A stretch of 64,000 nt of DNA from Streptomyces mesophilus. GTDB lineage: Bacteria > Actinomycetota > Actinomycetes > Streptomycetales > Streptomycetaceae. Location: positions 1 to 64,000 of the forward strand of contig NZ_JAAKZW010000013.1 of assembly GCF_011044995.1 (NCBI RefSeq), read 5' to 3'. The position numbers and the translations under genes were made by a program. Shown here piece after piece: positions 36,913 to 45,747 of the stretch (positions are counted from its first letter, which is position 1; each line of letters opens with the position of its first letter). Under the pieces are notes generated by a model that saw only the letters and a program-made list of their open reading frames with translations, made no database searches and had not been told where the DNA came from.

Positions 36913-36979
36913 AAGTCTTGACGTCAAGCGAACACGGGAACAAGACTTCCGTTCATCGGTCGGCATTGTCGAACAGCTA
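36913..36979. promoter_or_regulatory. glpF promoter region with palindromes and putative GylR operator
   Basis: Contains the perfect 12-bp palindrome CTTGACGTCAAG (36917-36928), an 8-bp inverted repeat AAGTCTTG / CAAGACTT (36913-36948), and GCATTGTCGAAC (36963-36974), identical to the site before gylR. TTGACG at 36918-36923 could be a -35 box, and TAGGGT at 36994-36999 a -10 box of a second start. The start site cannot be fixed from sequence. Confidence 0.55.
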
Positions 36980-37080
36980 CCGGCAATACGGGGTAGGGTG
37001 TGACAACGCGGATCGAGCACCGCAACCAGCTACCCGGCTCTGCCCGGTAGTCACCTGGACGAAGGACAAAGGAGTCGCGG

Positions 37081-37869
37081 GTGTCCAGCTCGGATATCTT
37101 CATCGGCGAGACCATCGGTACCGCCGTGCTCATCCTGCTCGGCGGCGGTGTCTGTGCCGCCGTCACGCTCAAGCACTCGAAGGCCCGCAACGCCGGATGG
37201 CTCGCGATCACCTTCGGCTGGGGCTTCGCCGTGCTGACCGGCGCGTATCTCGCGGGCGGCGTCTCGGGCGCGCACCTCAACCCGGCCGTCACGATCGGCC
37301 TGGCGATAGAGGGCGGCACCGAGTGGGGCGACGTTCCCCTCTACCTCTTCTCGCAGCTGATCGGCGCCATGATCGGCGCGGTCCTGGTGTGGGTCACGTA
37401 CTACGGACAGTTCCAGGCCCATCTGACCGACCGTGAGATCGTCGGCGGTCCCGGCGCACAGGACTCGGTCAAGGCCGTCTCCAAGGACGCGCCCGGCCCG
37501 GTCCTCGGCGTCTTCTCCACCGGCCCGGAGATCCGTAACGTCGCGCAGAACCTGGCCACGGAGATCATCGCCACGGTCGTCCTGGTCCTCGCGATCCTCA
37601 CCCAGGGCCTCAACGGCGACGGCAACGGCCTCGGAGTGCTCGGCGCCCTGATCACCGCGCTCGTCGTGGTCGGCATCGGTCTCTCGCTCGGCGGTCCCAC
37701 CGGGTACGCCATCAACCCGGTCCGCGACCTCGGCCCGCGCATCGTCCATTCGCTCCTTCCGCTGCCCAACAAGGGCGGTTCGGACTGGTCGTACGCCTGG
37801 ATCCCGGTCGCAGGACCGATCATCGGCGGTGTGATCGCGGGCGGTCTCTACAAGCTCGCCTTCGCCTGA
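37081..37869 (+). CDS. glpF: glycerol uptake facilitator GlpF
   Basis: A 262-residue MIP-family channel that lets glycerol diffuse in. Six membrane helices and two half-helices are visible. The first signature is [14 protein letters not shown]; the second is [11 protein letters not shown], where the usual NPA is NPV. The Arg and Asp after the second motif (RD) mark the glycerol-conducting branch. The loop between the fourth and fifth helices is longer than in Escherichia coli GlpF. The GTG at 37081 has AAAGGAG upstream. It is the first gene of the glpFKD operon and lies 56 bp before glpK. Confidence 0.94.
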   Translation: MSSSDIFIGETIGTAVLILLGGGVCAAVTLKHSKARNAGWLAITFGWGFAVLTGAYLAGGVSGAHLNPAVTIGLAIEGGTEWGDVPLYLFSQLIGAMIGAVLVWVTYYGQFQAHLTDREIVGGPGAQDSVKAVSKDAPGPVLGVFSTGPEIRNVAQNLATEIIATVVLVLAILTQGLNGDGNGLGVLGALITALVVVGIGLSLGGPTGYAINPVRDLGPRIVHSLLPLPNKGGSDWSYAWIPVAGPIIGGVIAGGLYKLAFA

Positions 37870-37925
37870 CCGACTCCTACGAGGACGCAAGAGCCGCCGT
37901 ACACAGACTTCTTGGAGCACCAGAA

Positions 37926-39479
37926 ATGACCGACGCACACACCGCAGGGACCTCCTCCCACGGCGCAGGGCCGTTCATCGCGGCCATCGACCAGGGCACG
38001 ACCTCTAGCCGCTGCATCGTCTTCGACACGGACGGCCGGATCGTCTCCGTCGACCAGCGCGAGCACGAGCAGATCTTCCCCAAGCCCGGCTGGGTCGAGC
38101 ACGACGCCAAGGAGATCTGGGCGAACGTCGAGTCCGTGGTCGCGGGCGCCATCTCGAAGGCGGGCATCACCTCCGCCGACGTGAAGGCGATCGGCATCAC
38201 CAACCAGCGTGAGACCACGCTGATGTGGGACAAGAACACCGGTGAGCCGGTGCACAACGCGATCGTGTGGCAGGACACCCGCACCGACGCGCTGTGCAAG
38301 GAGCTCGGCCGCAACGTCGGTCAGGACCGCTTCCGCCGCGAGACCGGTCTGCCGCTCGCGTCGTACTTCTCGGGTCCGAAGGTCCGCTGGCTGCTGGACA
38401 ACGTCGAGGGTCTGCGCGAGCGCGCCGAGGCCGGCGACATCCTCTTCGGCACGATGGACTCCTGGGTCATCTGGAACCTGACCGGCGGCACCGACGGCGG
38501 TGTGCACGTCACGGACGTCACCAACGCCTCGCGCACGATGCTGATGAACCTGCACGACATGGCCTGGGACGAGCGCATCCTGCACTCCATGGGCATCCCG
38601 GCCGCCGTGCTGCCCGAGATCCGCTCCTCCGCCGAGGTGTACGGGCACGCCAAGGCGGGCGTGCTCGCGGGTGTGCCGGTCGCGTCGGCGCTCGGTGACC
38701 AGCAGGCGGCGCTGTTCGGCCAGACCTGCTTCGCCGAGGGCGAGGCCAAGTCCACGTACGGCACCGGCACCTTCATGCTGATGAACACCGGTGAGACACC
38801 GGTGAACTCGTACAACGGACTGCTCACCACGGTCGGTTACCGCATCGGCGACCAGAAGCCCGTCTACGCCCTCGAGGGCTCGATCGCCGTCACCGGTTCG
38901 CTGGTGCAGTGGATGCGCGACCAGATGGGTCTGATCAACTCGGCCGCCGAGATCGAGACCCTCGCCTCGTCCGTCGAGGACAACGGTGGTGCGTACTTCG
39001 TGCCGGCCTTCTCCGGTCTGTTCGCCCCGTACTGGCGCTCCGACGCCCGCGGTGTGATCGCCGGTCTCACGCGCTACGTGACGAAGGCGCACATCGCGCG
39101 CGCCGTCCTGGAAGCCACCGCCTGGCAGACCCGCGAGATCACCGACGCCATGACGAAGGACTCCGGTGTCGAGCTGAGCGCGCTCAAGGTCGACGGCGGC
39201 ATGACCTCCAACAACCTGCTGATGCAGACCCTTTCGGACTTCCTGGACGCGCCCGTGGTGCGTCCGATGGTGGCCGAGACGACCTGCCTCGGTGCCGCCT
39301 ACGCCGCCGGTCTCGCCGTCGGCTACTGGCCGGACACCGACGCGCTGCGGGCCAACTGGCGCCGCGCCGCGGAGTGGACCCCCCGTATGCCGGCGGAGCA
39401 GCGGGACCGCGAGTACAAGAGCTGGCTCAAGGCCGTGGAGCGGACCATGGGCTGGGTCGAGGATTCCGACGAGGCCTGA
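37926..39479 (+). CDS. glpK: glycerol kinase GlpK
   Basis: A 517-residue FGGY-family kinase that makes glycerol-3-phosphate from glycerol and ATP, trapping what GlpF admits. Motifs: N-terminal phosphate loop [40 protein letters not shown], the FGGY signatures around [14 protein letters not shown] and [26 protein letters not shown], and the ADP-binding [19 protein letters not shown]. Length and motifs are complete. It lies 56 bp after glpF. A 15-bp direct repeat spans its stop codon. Confidence 0.96.
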   Translation: MTDAHTAGTSSHGAGPFIAAIDQGTTSSRCIVFDTDGRIVSVDQREHEQIFPKPGWVEHDAKEIWANVESVVAGAISKAGITSADVKAIGITNQRETTLMWDKNTGEPVHNAIVWQDTRTDALCKELGRNVGQDRFRRETGLPLASYFSGPKVRWLLDNVEGLRERAEAGDILFGTMDSWVIWNLTGGTDGGVHVTDVTNASRTMLMNLHDMAWDERILHSMGIPAAVLPEIRSSAEVYGHAKAGVLAGVPVASALGDQQAALFGQTCFAEGEAKSTYGTGTFMLMNTGETPVNSYNGLLTTVGYRIGDQKPVYALEGSIAVTGSLVQWMRDQMGLINSAAEIETLASSVEDNGGAYFVPAFSGLFAPYWRSDARGVIAGLTRYVTKAHIARAVLEATAWQTREITDAMTKDSGVELSALKVDGGMTSNNLLMQTLSDFLDAPVVRPMVAETTCLGAAYAAGLAVGYWPDTDALRANWRRAAEWTPRMPAEQRDREYKSWLKAVERTMGWVEDSDEA

Positions 39480-39510
39480 CAGGCCGGGAAACACAGAGGC
39501 CTGACGGGCC
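39471..39510. repeat. direct repeat spanning the glpK stop codon
   Basis: GAGGCCTGACAGGCC (39471-39485) and GAGGCCTGACGGGCC (39496-39510), 14 of 15 identical, 25 bp apart. The first copy holds the glpK stop codon; both contain a GGCCTG half-palindrome. Confidence 0.8.
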
Positions 39511-39519
39511 TTACTGGAT

Positions 39520-39550
39520 GGAGTCCCGTACCGGCTGAGTGCGGGACTCC
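39520..39550 (+). other. hairpin between glpK and glpD
   Basis: A perfect 9-bp stem GGAGTCCCG / CGGGACTCC with a 13-nt loop, ending 4 nt before the glpD ribosome binding site (GAGGAG, 39554-39559). It may cause partial termination, protect mRNA ends, or affect glpD translation. Confidence 0.55.
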
Positions 39551-39565
39551 GACGAGGAGTTGACC

Positions 39566-41176
39566 ATGAGCACCACCCTGCAGAGCCTCCCTTCGCTCGG
39601 GACGCACGCGGCCTCGGGCATCAACCCGGGGCGCGCCGAGACCCGTGAGCAGCTGAGCCGTGCCTCGTACGACCTGCTGGTCATCGGCGGCGGGATCCTG
39701 GGCATTTCCACCGCGTGGCACGCCGCGCAGTCCGGGCTGCGGGTGGCGCTCGTGGACGCCGGCGACTTCGCCGGCGCCACCTCCTCGGCCTCGTCCAAGC
39801 TGCTGCACGGCGGTCTGCGCTATCTGCAGACCGGCGCGGTGAAGCTGGTCGCCGAGAACCACTTCGAGCGGCGTGCGGTGTCCCGTCAGGTGGCGCCGCA
39901 CCTCGCCAACCCGCTGACCTTCTATCTGCCCGTCTACAAGGGCGGTCCGCACGGTGCGGCGAAGCTGGGCGCGGGCGTGTTCGCGTACAGCGCGCTCTCC
40001 GCGTTCGGCGACGGTGTGGGGCATCTGCTGAGCCCGTCGAAGGCCGCGCAGGACGTGCCGGAGCTGCGGACCGACAACCTCAAGGCCGTGGCCGTGTACG
40101 GCGACGACCAGATGAACGACGCGCGGATGGCGCTGATGACGGTCCGCGCGGCCGTCGACTCGGGCGCCGTGGTGCTCAACCACGCCGAGGTGACCGGGCT
40201 TCGCTTCACGCGCGGCCGGGTCACGGGCGCCGAGCTCAAGGACCGCCTCGACGGTACGGAGTTCGGGGTCGACGCCCGGCTCGTACTCAATGCGACCGGC
40301 CCCTGGGTCGATCACCTGCGCACGCTGGAGGACCCGAACGCGGCGCCCTCGATCCGGCTCTCCAAGGGCGCGCACCTGGTGCTCAAGCGCACCTCGCCGT
40401 GGAAGGCCGCGCTCGCGACCCCGATCGACAAGTACCGCATCACGTTCGCCCTGCCGTGGGAGGACATGCTGCTCCTCGGCACCACGGACGAGGTGTACGA
40501 GGGCGATCCGCGCGAAGTGTCCGTCACCGAGCAGGACACCAAGCAGATCCTGGACGAGGCCGCGTTCTCCATCCGCGACCAGCAGCTGTCGCGCGACCTG
40601 ATCACGTACTCCTTCGCGGGTCTGCGCGTGCTGCCCGGCGGTCCCGGCGACACCGCGAAGGCCAAGCGCGAGACGGTCGTGACCGAGGGCAAGGGCGGCA
40701 TGCTGTCGGTGGCCGGCGGCAAGTGGACCACCTTCCGGCACATCGGCCGCACCGTGATGCACAAGCTGGCGCAGTTGCCGGGCCACCCGCTCGGGGAGGA
40801 CCTGGAGCCGGTCGGCCGGCTGCCCAAGAAGCTGCCGCTGCCGGGGATCGCCAACCCGCGCGCGGTCGCCCACCGCCTGCTCGTCGACGGTCCGGCGCCA
40901 GGCCCGCGGATGGCCGCCGACACGGCGCGCCACCTCGCCACGCACTACGGTTCGCTGGCCTTCGACATCGCGCGCCTGGCCAACGAGAGCCCGGAGCTCG
41001 CCCAGCGGATCCACCCGGATGCCCCGGAGATCTGGGCCCAGGTCGTCTACGCCCGTGATCACGAGTGGGCCGAGACGGCGGACGACGTGCTGCGCCGCCG
41101 TACGACGCTGACGATCCGCGGTCTCGCCTCCGACGAGGTGCGGGGCAAGGTCCAGGGGCTGCTCGACACCAAGTAG
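39566..41176 (+). CDS. glpD: glycerol-3-phosphate dehydrogenase GlpD
   Basis: A 536-residue FAD-dependent, membrane-associated dehydrogenase that oxidises glycerol-3-phosphate to dihydroxyacetone phosphate and passes electrons to quinone. Motifs: dinucleotide-binding YDLLVIGGGILGISTAWHA, the FAD/substrate loop TSSASSKLLHGGLRYLQ, VLNATGPWVDHL, and the C-terminal VAGGKWTTFRHIG followed by an alpha-glycerophosphate oxidase C domain (~390-536). The ATG at 39566 has GAGGAG 6 nt upstream. It completes the glpFKD pathway and is followed by a terminator hairpin. Confidence 0.95.
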   Translation: MSTTLQSLPSLGTHAASGINPGRAETREQLSRASYDLLVIGGGILGISTAWHAAQSGLRVALVDAGDFAGATSSASSKLLHGGLRYLQTGAVKLVAENHFERRAVSRQVAPHLANPLTFYLPVYKGGPHGAAKLGAGVFAYSALSAFGDGVGHLLSPSKAAQDVPELRTDNLKAVAVYGDDQMNDARMALMTVRAAVDSGAVVLNHAEVTGLRFTRGRVTGAELKDRLDGTEFGVDARLVLNATGPWVDHLRTLEDPNAAPSIRLSKGAHLVLKRTSPWKAALATPIDKYRITFALPWEDMLLLGTTDEVYEGDPREVSVTEQDTKQILDEAAFSIRDQQLSRDLITYSFAGLRVLPGGPGDTAKAKRETVVTEGKGGMLSVAGGKWTTFRHIGRTVMHKLAQLPGHPLGEDLEPVGRLPKKLPLPGIANPRAVAHRLLVDGPAPGPRMAADTARHLATHYGSLAFDIARLANESPELAQRIHPDAPEIWAQVVYARDHEWAETADDVLRRRTTLTIRGLASDEVRGKVQGLLDTK

Positions 41177-41212
41177 GACCGAGCGGCCCCGGAACACGGG
41201 GGAATCGGGGGA

Positions 41213-41248
41213 TGTGAGGGGCGGTCGCCGCGGCGGCCGTCCCTCACA
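41213..41248 (+). terminator. terminator of the glp operon
   Basis: A 16-bp stem with two wobble pairs (outer arms TGTGAGGG / CCCTCACA) and a CGCG loop, 36 nt after the glpD stop codon. Confidence 0.8.
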
Positions 41249-41359
41249 CCTGTACGTCAGTGATCACGGAGCGCGCGGCTGGCCCTACGTACAGTCATGG
41301 CAAGCGCTTCATCTGCGAGAACGCCTTCCCCGGCAGCCCGGCGCCCCCATAATGGCCGG

Positions 41360-41374
41360 ATACATCGGAGGTAT
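41360..41374. promoter_or_regulatory. candidate autoregulatory site upstream of the GntR gene
   Basis: ATACATCGGAGGTAT has outer arms ATAC/GTAT and contains ACATCGGAGGT, which matches 9 of 11 positions of the reverse complement of the fucD-promoter palindrome ACATCCGATGT (47101-47111). It is 14 bp before the ATG at 41388. Confidence 0.4.
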
Positions 41375-41387
41375 CAGGGAGGGCGCC

Positions 41388-42059
41388 ATGGCTGTCACCG
41401 ACGAGGCCATCGAGAAGATCAAGGGAATGATCGTCTCCGGGGCATTGCGCCCCGGCGACCGCCTCCCCAAGGAGAGCGAGCTCGCCGCCGAGCTCGGTCT
41501 GTCCCGCAACTCGCTGCGCGAGGCCGTACGGGCGCTGTCGCTGATCCGTATCCTCGACGTCCGCCAGGGCGACGGAACATATGTCACCAGCCTGGACCCG
41601 CAGCTGCTGCTCGAAGCGCTCAGCTTCGTCGTGGACTTCCACCGCGACGACACGGTCCTGGAGTTCCTCGCGGTCCGCAGGATCCTGGAGCCGGCCGCGA
41701 CGGCGATGGCCAGCGCCCTGATCGACGACGATCAACTGGACGCGCTCAGCGCGCAGTTGGACGCGCTGGGCCCGGCGCCCTCGGTGGAGGAACTGGTCGC
41801 GTGCGACCTGGAGTTCCACCGGGGCATCGTGCAGGCCTCCGGCAACTCGGTGCTCTGCTCGCTGCTCGACGGTCTGTCCGGGCCCACGACCCGGGCCAGG
41901 GTCTGGCGCGGGCTGACCCAGGAGGACGCGGTCAGCCGCACGCTGCACGAGCACCGGATGATCCTGGGCTCGCTGCGGGACCGTGACGCGGAGGCCGCCC
42001 GTTCCTGGGCGACCGTCCACATCGCGAGCGTGGAGCAGTGGCTGCGCACCACACTCTGA
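41388..42059 (+). CDS. GntR-family (FadR subfamily) transcriptional regulator
   Basis: A 223-residue regulator. The N-terminal winged helix is IKGMIVSGALRPGDRLPKESELAAELGLSRNSLREAVRALSLI followed by VRQGDGTYVTS. The C-terminal FCD domain is all helical (about 85-220) with metal-ligand residues in DLEFHRGIVQASGN and HEHRMILGSL. FCD regulators usually sense sugar acids or carboxylates. It converges on the L-fuconate dehydratase/ABC operon (18-bp gap), whose promoter carries two ACATC-type sites, so it is the probable regulator of that operon. The ATG at 41388 (GGGAGGG upstream) is preferred over 41352. Confidence 0.9.
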   Translation: MAVTDEAIEKIKGMIVSGALRPGDRLPKESELAAELGLSRNSLREAVRALSLIRILDVRQGDGTYVTSLDPQLLLEALSFVVDFHRDDTVLEFLAVRRILEPAATAMASALIDDDQLDALSAQLDALGPAPSVEELVACDLEFHRGIVQASGNSVLCSLLDGLSGPTTRARVWRGLTQEDAVSRTLHEHRMILGSLRDRDAEAARSWATVHIASVEQWLRTTL

Positions 42060-42077
42060 GCACCCCGACCGGCGCGG

Positions 42078-43109
42078 TCAGTCCTGCTTCTCGCCGCTCG
42101 CGAAGCGGGAGATGATCAGGGCGACGATGATGATCGCGCCGTTGAGGAACTGGTTCCACAGCTGGGGCACCCCGCCGAGCGTCATCACATTCACCACGAG
42201 CTGCAGCGTCAGCACTCCGGTGAGTGCGCCGAACAAGGTGCCCCGGCCGCCCTTGAGGCTGATCCCGCCGATCACGGCGGCCGCGAACACCTGGAAGATC
42301 CAGCCGTTGCCCTGGTTCGCCGCGACCGAGCCGTAGTGGCCGGTGTAGAGGATGCCGGCGAGGGCGGCGAGGACACCGCCGACGGCGAGCACGATCCAGG
42401 TGATCCGGTCGACCCGGATACCGGCCGCACGCGCGGCTTCGGGGTTGCCGCCGATCGCGTACAGCGAACGTCCGTGCCGCAGCCACGCGAGGGCGGCGCC
42501 GCCGACGGCGAACAGGGCGAGGCAGATCCACACGGAGGCGGGGATGCCCATCCAGTCGGCCTTGCCCAAATACCGGAAGGACTCCGGGACTCCGGTGATG
42601 GACTTGCCCTCGGTGATGCCGATCTGCAGACCACGCAGCATGGTCAGCATGCCGAGGGTCGCGATGAACCCGTTGACATGCAGCTTCAGCATCATGAAGC
42701 CGTTGAACGTGCCGATCAGCGCGCCGACGAGGAGGCAGATCGGTACGGCGGTCCAGATCGGGAACCACTCCAGACCCGCAAACCGCCCGCCTTCGGTGGG
42801 CAGGACGAGCCACATCGCGATCACCGGCGCGATGCCGATGGTCGATTCGAGCGAGAGGTCCATCCGGCCGGCGATCAGGATCAGCGCCTGCCCGAGCACG
42901 AGCAGCGAGAGCTCGCTCGACTGCTGCACGACGTTGATGAGGTTGTCGGAGGTCAGGAAGACCGGCGAGACGATATAGCCGATCACCAGCAGGACCAGGA
43001 TCACGGGCACGAGCGAGAAGTCGCTCCACCGGATCAGATCGAGCCGACTGCGCGCCCCGCCAGCGGACTTGGCCTCGTCGACCTGCACGGGCTGCAAGGT
43101 CTCGGTCAT
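42078..43109 (-). CDS. sugar ABC transporter permease (RbsC/XylH type)
   Basis: A 343-residue inner-membrane permease with 8-10 helices of the BPD_transp_2 family used by ribose/rhamnose-type importers. Typical elements are LSLLVLGQALILIAGRMDLSLES in the N-terminal half and the EAA-like loop YAIGGNPEAARAAGIRVDR. It is the last gene of the operon. Its ATG overlaps the ATPase stop codon in an ATGA, so the two are translationally coupled. Only one permease gene is present, as expected for a homodimeric pore of this type. Confidence 0.93.
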   Translation of the reverse strand: MTETLQPVQVDEAKSAGGARSRLDLIRWSDFSLVPVILVLLVIGYIVSPVFLTSDNLINVVQQSSELSLLVLGQALILIAGRMDLSLESTIGIAPVIAMWLVLPTEGGRFAGLEWFPIWTAVPICLLVGALIGTFNGFMMLKLHVNGFIATLGMLTMLRGLQIGITEGKSITGVPESFRYLGKADWMGIPASVWICLALFAVGGAALAWLRHGRSLYAIGGNPEAARAAGIRVDRITWIVLAVGGVLAALAGILYTGHYGSVAANQGNGWIFQVFAAAVIGGISLKGGRGTLFGALTGVLTLQLVVNVMTLGGVPQLWNQFLNGAIIIVALIISRFASGEKQD

Positions 43110-44695
43110 GACGTCTGCTCCTTGTTCCCGGAAGTCCCGGCTGTTCCCTCTTGCCCACCATCGGCGGAGGGCGTGGTCTCCCCCACGCCCTCCATCGCGG
43201 CCACCAGCTCGCGGTCGCTCCACCCGCTGTCGTACGAGGCGACCACCCGCCCGTGGAACAGGACGAGCACCCGGTCGCAGACCCGCAGATCGTCGAGCTC
43301 GTCGGAGACGATCACCGCCGCGCTGCCCTCGCCGGCGACCCGCCGCACCACGCCGAGCAGCGCGTCCTTGGACTTGATGTCGACGCCCGCGGTCGGCCGC
43401 AGTGCCACCAGGACCTTGGGGTCGCGGGCGAGCGCGCGGGCGACCACGACCTTCTGCTGATTGCCGCCGGACAGGCCGTTCACCAGCTGCTCGGGGCCGC
43501 GGGTCTTGATGTCGAGCGAGGCGATCATCCCGGCCGCGAACTCCCTTGTACGGGACGGCAGTACGGTCCCCCACGGTCCCAGCTGGTCGGCCACCGTGAG
43601 CGTGGCGTTCTCGGCGACGCTGCGGCCGAGCACCAGGCCCTGGCGATGGCGGTCCTCGGGGATGTAGCCGATGCCGGCGTCCAGGGCGTGCGGCACGCTG
43701 CCGGTACGGACATCGCGGCCCGCCACGTTCACGGCGCCCGAGGTGGGGCTCCGCATGCCGGCGAGCACCTCGCCGAGCGCGGTGTTGCCGCTGGCCGTGG
43801 CGCCCGCGAGGCCGACCACCTCACCGGAGCGCACAGAAAGGTCGATCGGGTCGAACTCCCCTTCCAGGGCGAGCTGTTCGGTCCGCAGCACCGTCTCGCC
43901 CACCGCATGGTCCGAGCCGTGCACGGAGACGGCATGCCACGAGGAGGCGCCGCCCTTGCCCTCCCCCGTCATCGCCTCGACCAGATCCGCCTTGGAAAGA
44001 TCGGCCACCTGCTCGGTCAGCACATGGCGGGCGTCGCGGTAGACGGTGACGGTGGTGCAGAGGTCGTAGACCTCCTGGAGGTGGTGCGAGATGTAGAGGA
44101 ACGCCACGCCCTGCGCCTGGAGTTCGCGCAGCTTGGCGTAGAGGCGCTGGATGCCGCGGGCGTCGAGTTGGGCCGTGGGTTCGTCGAGAATGATCAGCTT
44201 GGCGCCGAAGGACAGCGCCTTGGCGATCTCCACGAACTGCCGCTGCTCGACCGCGAGATCCTTCGCCCTGGCCGACGGGTCCACGTCCACCCCGTACGAG
44301 GCAAGCAGTTCACGTGCCTTCTGCCGCAGCCGTGACCAGCGGATATAGCGCTCCCCCGGCTCGAACCGGTTGAGAAAGAGGTTCTCGGCGACGGTCAGTT
44401 CGGGTACGACCATCGACTTCTGGTAGACGCAGGCGACCTTGGACTGCCAGGCTGCCATGTCGCCGTAATCAGGCGCCGGTTCACCGTGGAAGCGCACGGT
44501 GCCAGCGTCCGGCTTGTGCAGTCCGGTCAGTACGTTGACCAGGGTCGACTTTCCCGCGCCGTTGCGCCCGACGAGCGCGTGGGACTCGCCGGGGCGCACG
44601 GTCAGACCGACGTCGTCGAGCGCCAGGGTGGGCCCGAAGCGCTTGACGACGCCTTCCGCCCGGACGGCGGGCGGCCTTTCCAACTGCTCGGTCAT
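43106..44695 (-). CDS. sugar ABC transporter ATPase with two nucleotide-binding domains
   Basis: A 529-residue RbsA/MglA-type ATPase. Domain 1 is canonical: Walker A GRNGAGKST (43-51), Walker B LIILDEPTAQLD, signature-like VEQRQFVEIAKAL. Domain 2 keeps the signature LSGGNQQKVVVARAL but its Walker A reads GATASGNTAL (Lys replaced by Asn), and the Walker B region reads VLVALRPTAGVD where LDEPT is expected. Degenerate Walker A in domain 2 is common in this subfamily; loss of the Walker B Asp-Glu as well is less so. Coupled by ATGA to the permease and 5 nt after the binding protein. Confidence 0.93.
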   Translation of the reverse strand: MTEQLERPPAVRAEGVVKRFGPTLALDDVGLTVRPGESHALVGRNGAGKSTLVNVLTGLHKPDAGTVRFHGEPAPDYGDMAAWQSKVACVYQKSMVVPELTVAENLFLNRFEPGERYIRWSRLRQKARELLASYGVDVDPSARAKDLAVEQRQFVEIAKALSFGAKLIILDEPTAQLDARGIQRLYAKLRELQAQGVAFLYISHHLQEVYDLCTTVTVYRDARHVLTEQVADLSKADLVEAMTGEGKGGASSWHAVSVHGSDHAVGETVLRTEQLALEGEFDPIDLSVRSGEVVGLAGATASGNTALGEVLAGMRSPTSGAVNVAGRDVRTGSVPHALDAGIGYIPEDRHRQGLVLGRSVAENATLTVADQLGPWGTVLPSRTREFAAGMIASLDIKTRGPEQLVNGLSGGNQQKVVVARALARDPKVLVALRPTAGVDIKSKDALLGVVRRVAGEGSAAVIVSDELDDLRVCDRVLVLFHGRVVASYDSGWSDRELVAAMEGVGETTPSADGGQEGTAGTSGNKEQTS

Positions 44696-44700
44696 GGCGG

Positions 44701-45747
44701 CTACTTCTTGTCCAGCTGGTTGGCCCAGAGCTTGGGGTCGTCCACGTTCTCCTTGGTCACCAGGGGCGCGGGGAGCTGGTCCTCGTACCCGTTGGGGATC
44801 TTGATGACGGTGGAGTCGTGGTCGGTGGGACCCTCCTTGGCCTTCTCGCCCGCCAGGGCCTTCTTCGCCCAGTACAGCGCGATGTTGGCGTAGAGGTCGG
44901 CCGGCTGCGAGACGGTCGCGTCGATCGTCCCCTTGCGGATGGCGTCCAGCTCCTGCGGGATGCCGTCGTTGGAGATGATCGTGATGTGGCCCTTCTCGCC
45001 CCTCGGGACCAGCCGCTTCTTCTGCTCCAGGAGCGCGAGGGTGGGCTCGAGGAACGCGCCGCCGGCCTGCATGTAGATCCCGTCGATGTCCGGGTGGGCG
45101 GCCATCGTGGTCTGCAGCTTGGCCGAGGCGACCTCGCCCTTCCATTCGGTGGCCAGCTCGAACACCTTGATGTCCGGGTAGTTCTTGTCCATGCACGCCT
45201 TGAACGCCTCGGAGCGGTCACGGCCGTTGATGGAGGCCAGGTCGCCCTGGAACTCCACGACCTTGCCCTTGCCCTTCAGCTGTTCGCCGAGGTACTTGCA
45301 GGCCTGTTCGCCGTACGCGCGGTTGTCGGCGCGCACGACCATGTAGACATCGCCCTGGTCGGGCCGGGTGTCGACGCTGATGGCCGGGATGTCCTTCTCG
45401 GCAAGGTTGTTGAGGGTCTCGGCGACCGCTCCGGTGTCCTGCGGCGCCATGATGACAGCCTTGGCGCCCTGGTCCTGGAAGGTCTGGACGTTGGCGGCGA
45501 GCTTGCCGATGTCGTTCTGCGAGTTGGTGAACGGCAGATGGCCGAGCTTCTCCGTCTTGACGCCCTTCTCCATGTACTGCTGGTAGGAGTTCCAGAAGTC
45601 GGTGTCGCTGCGTGGCAGATCGATACCGACCTTGCCGCCGCCTCCCGCGCCGTCAGTGCCGTTTGCGGAGTCCCGGTTGCAGGCCGACAGCGCGGAGACG
45701 GCTATCAGTGCGGCGGCCAGCGCCGCACTCGTCGTACGGAATCTCAT
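44701..45747 (-). CDS. sugar-binding lipoprotein of the ABC transporter
   Basis: A 348-residue periplasmic-binding protein (type 1, ribose/rhamnose-like) with lipobox SALSAC and a glycine linker. It binds a sugar in a two-lobed fold ([66 protein letters not shown]). Its ATG overlaps the fuconate dehydratase stop codon (ATGA), and the ATPase follows after 5 nt, so the four genes form one tight operon. Given its partner dehydratase, the ligand is probably L-fucose, L-rhamnose or a related deoxy sugar or acid, by inference. Confidence 0.92.
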   Translation of the reverse strand: MRFRTTSAALAAALIAVSALSACNRDSANGTDGAGGGGKVGIDLPRSDTDFWNSYQQYMEKGVKTEKLGHLPFTNSQNDIGKLAANVQTFQDQGAKAVIMAPQDTGAVAETLNNLAEKDIPAISVDTRPDQGDVYMVVRADNRAYGEQACKYLGEQLKGKGKVVEFQGDLASINGRDRSEAFKACMDKNYPDIKVFELATEWKGEVASAKLQTTMAAHPDIDGIYMQAGGAFLEPTLALLEQKKRLVPRGEKGHITIISNDGIPQELDAIRKGTIDATVSQPADLYANIALYWAKKALAGEKAKEGPTDHDSTVIKIPNGYEDQLPAPLVTKENVDDPKLWANQLDKK

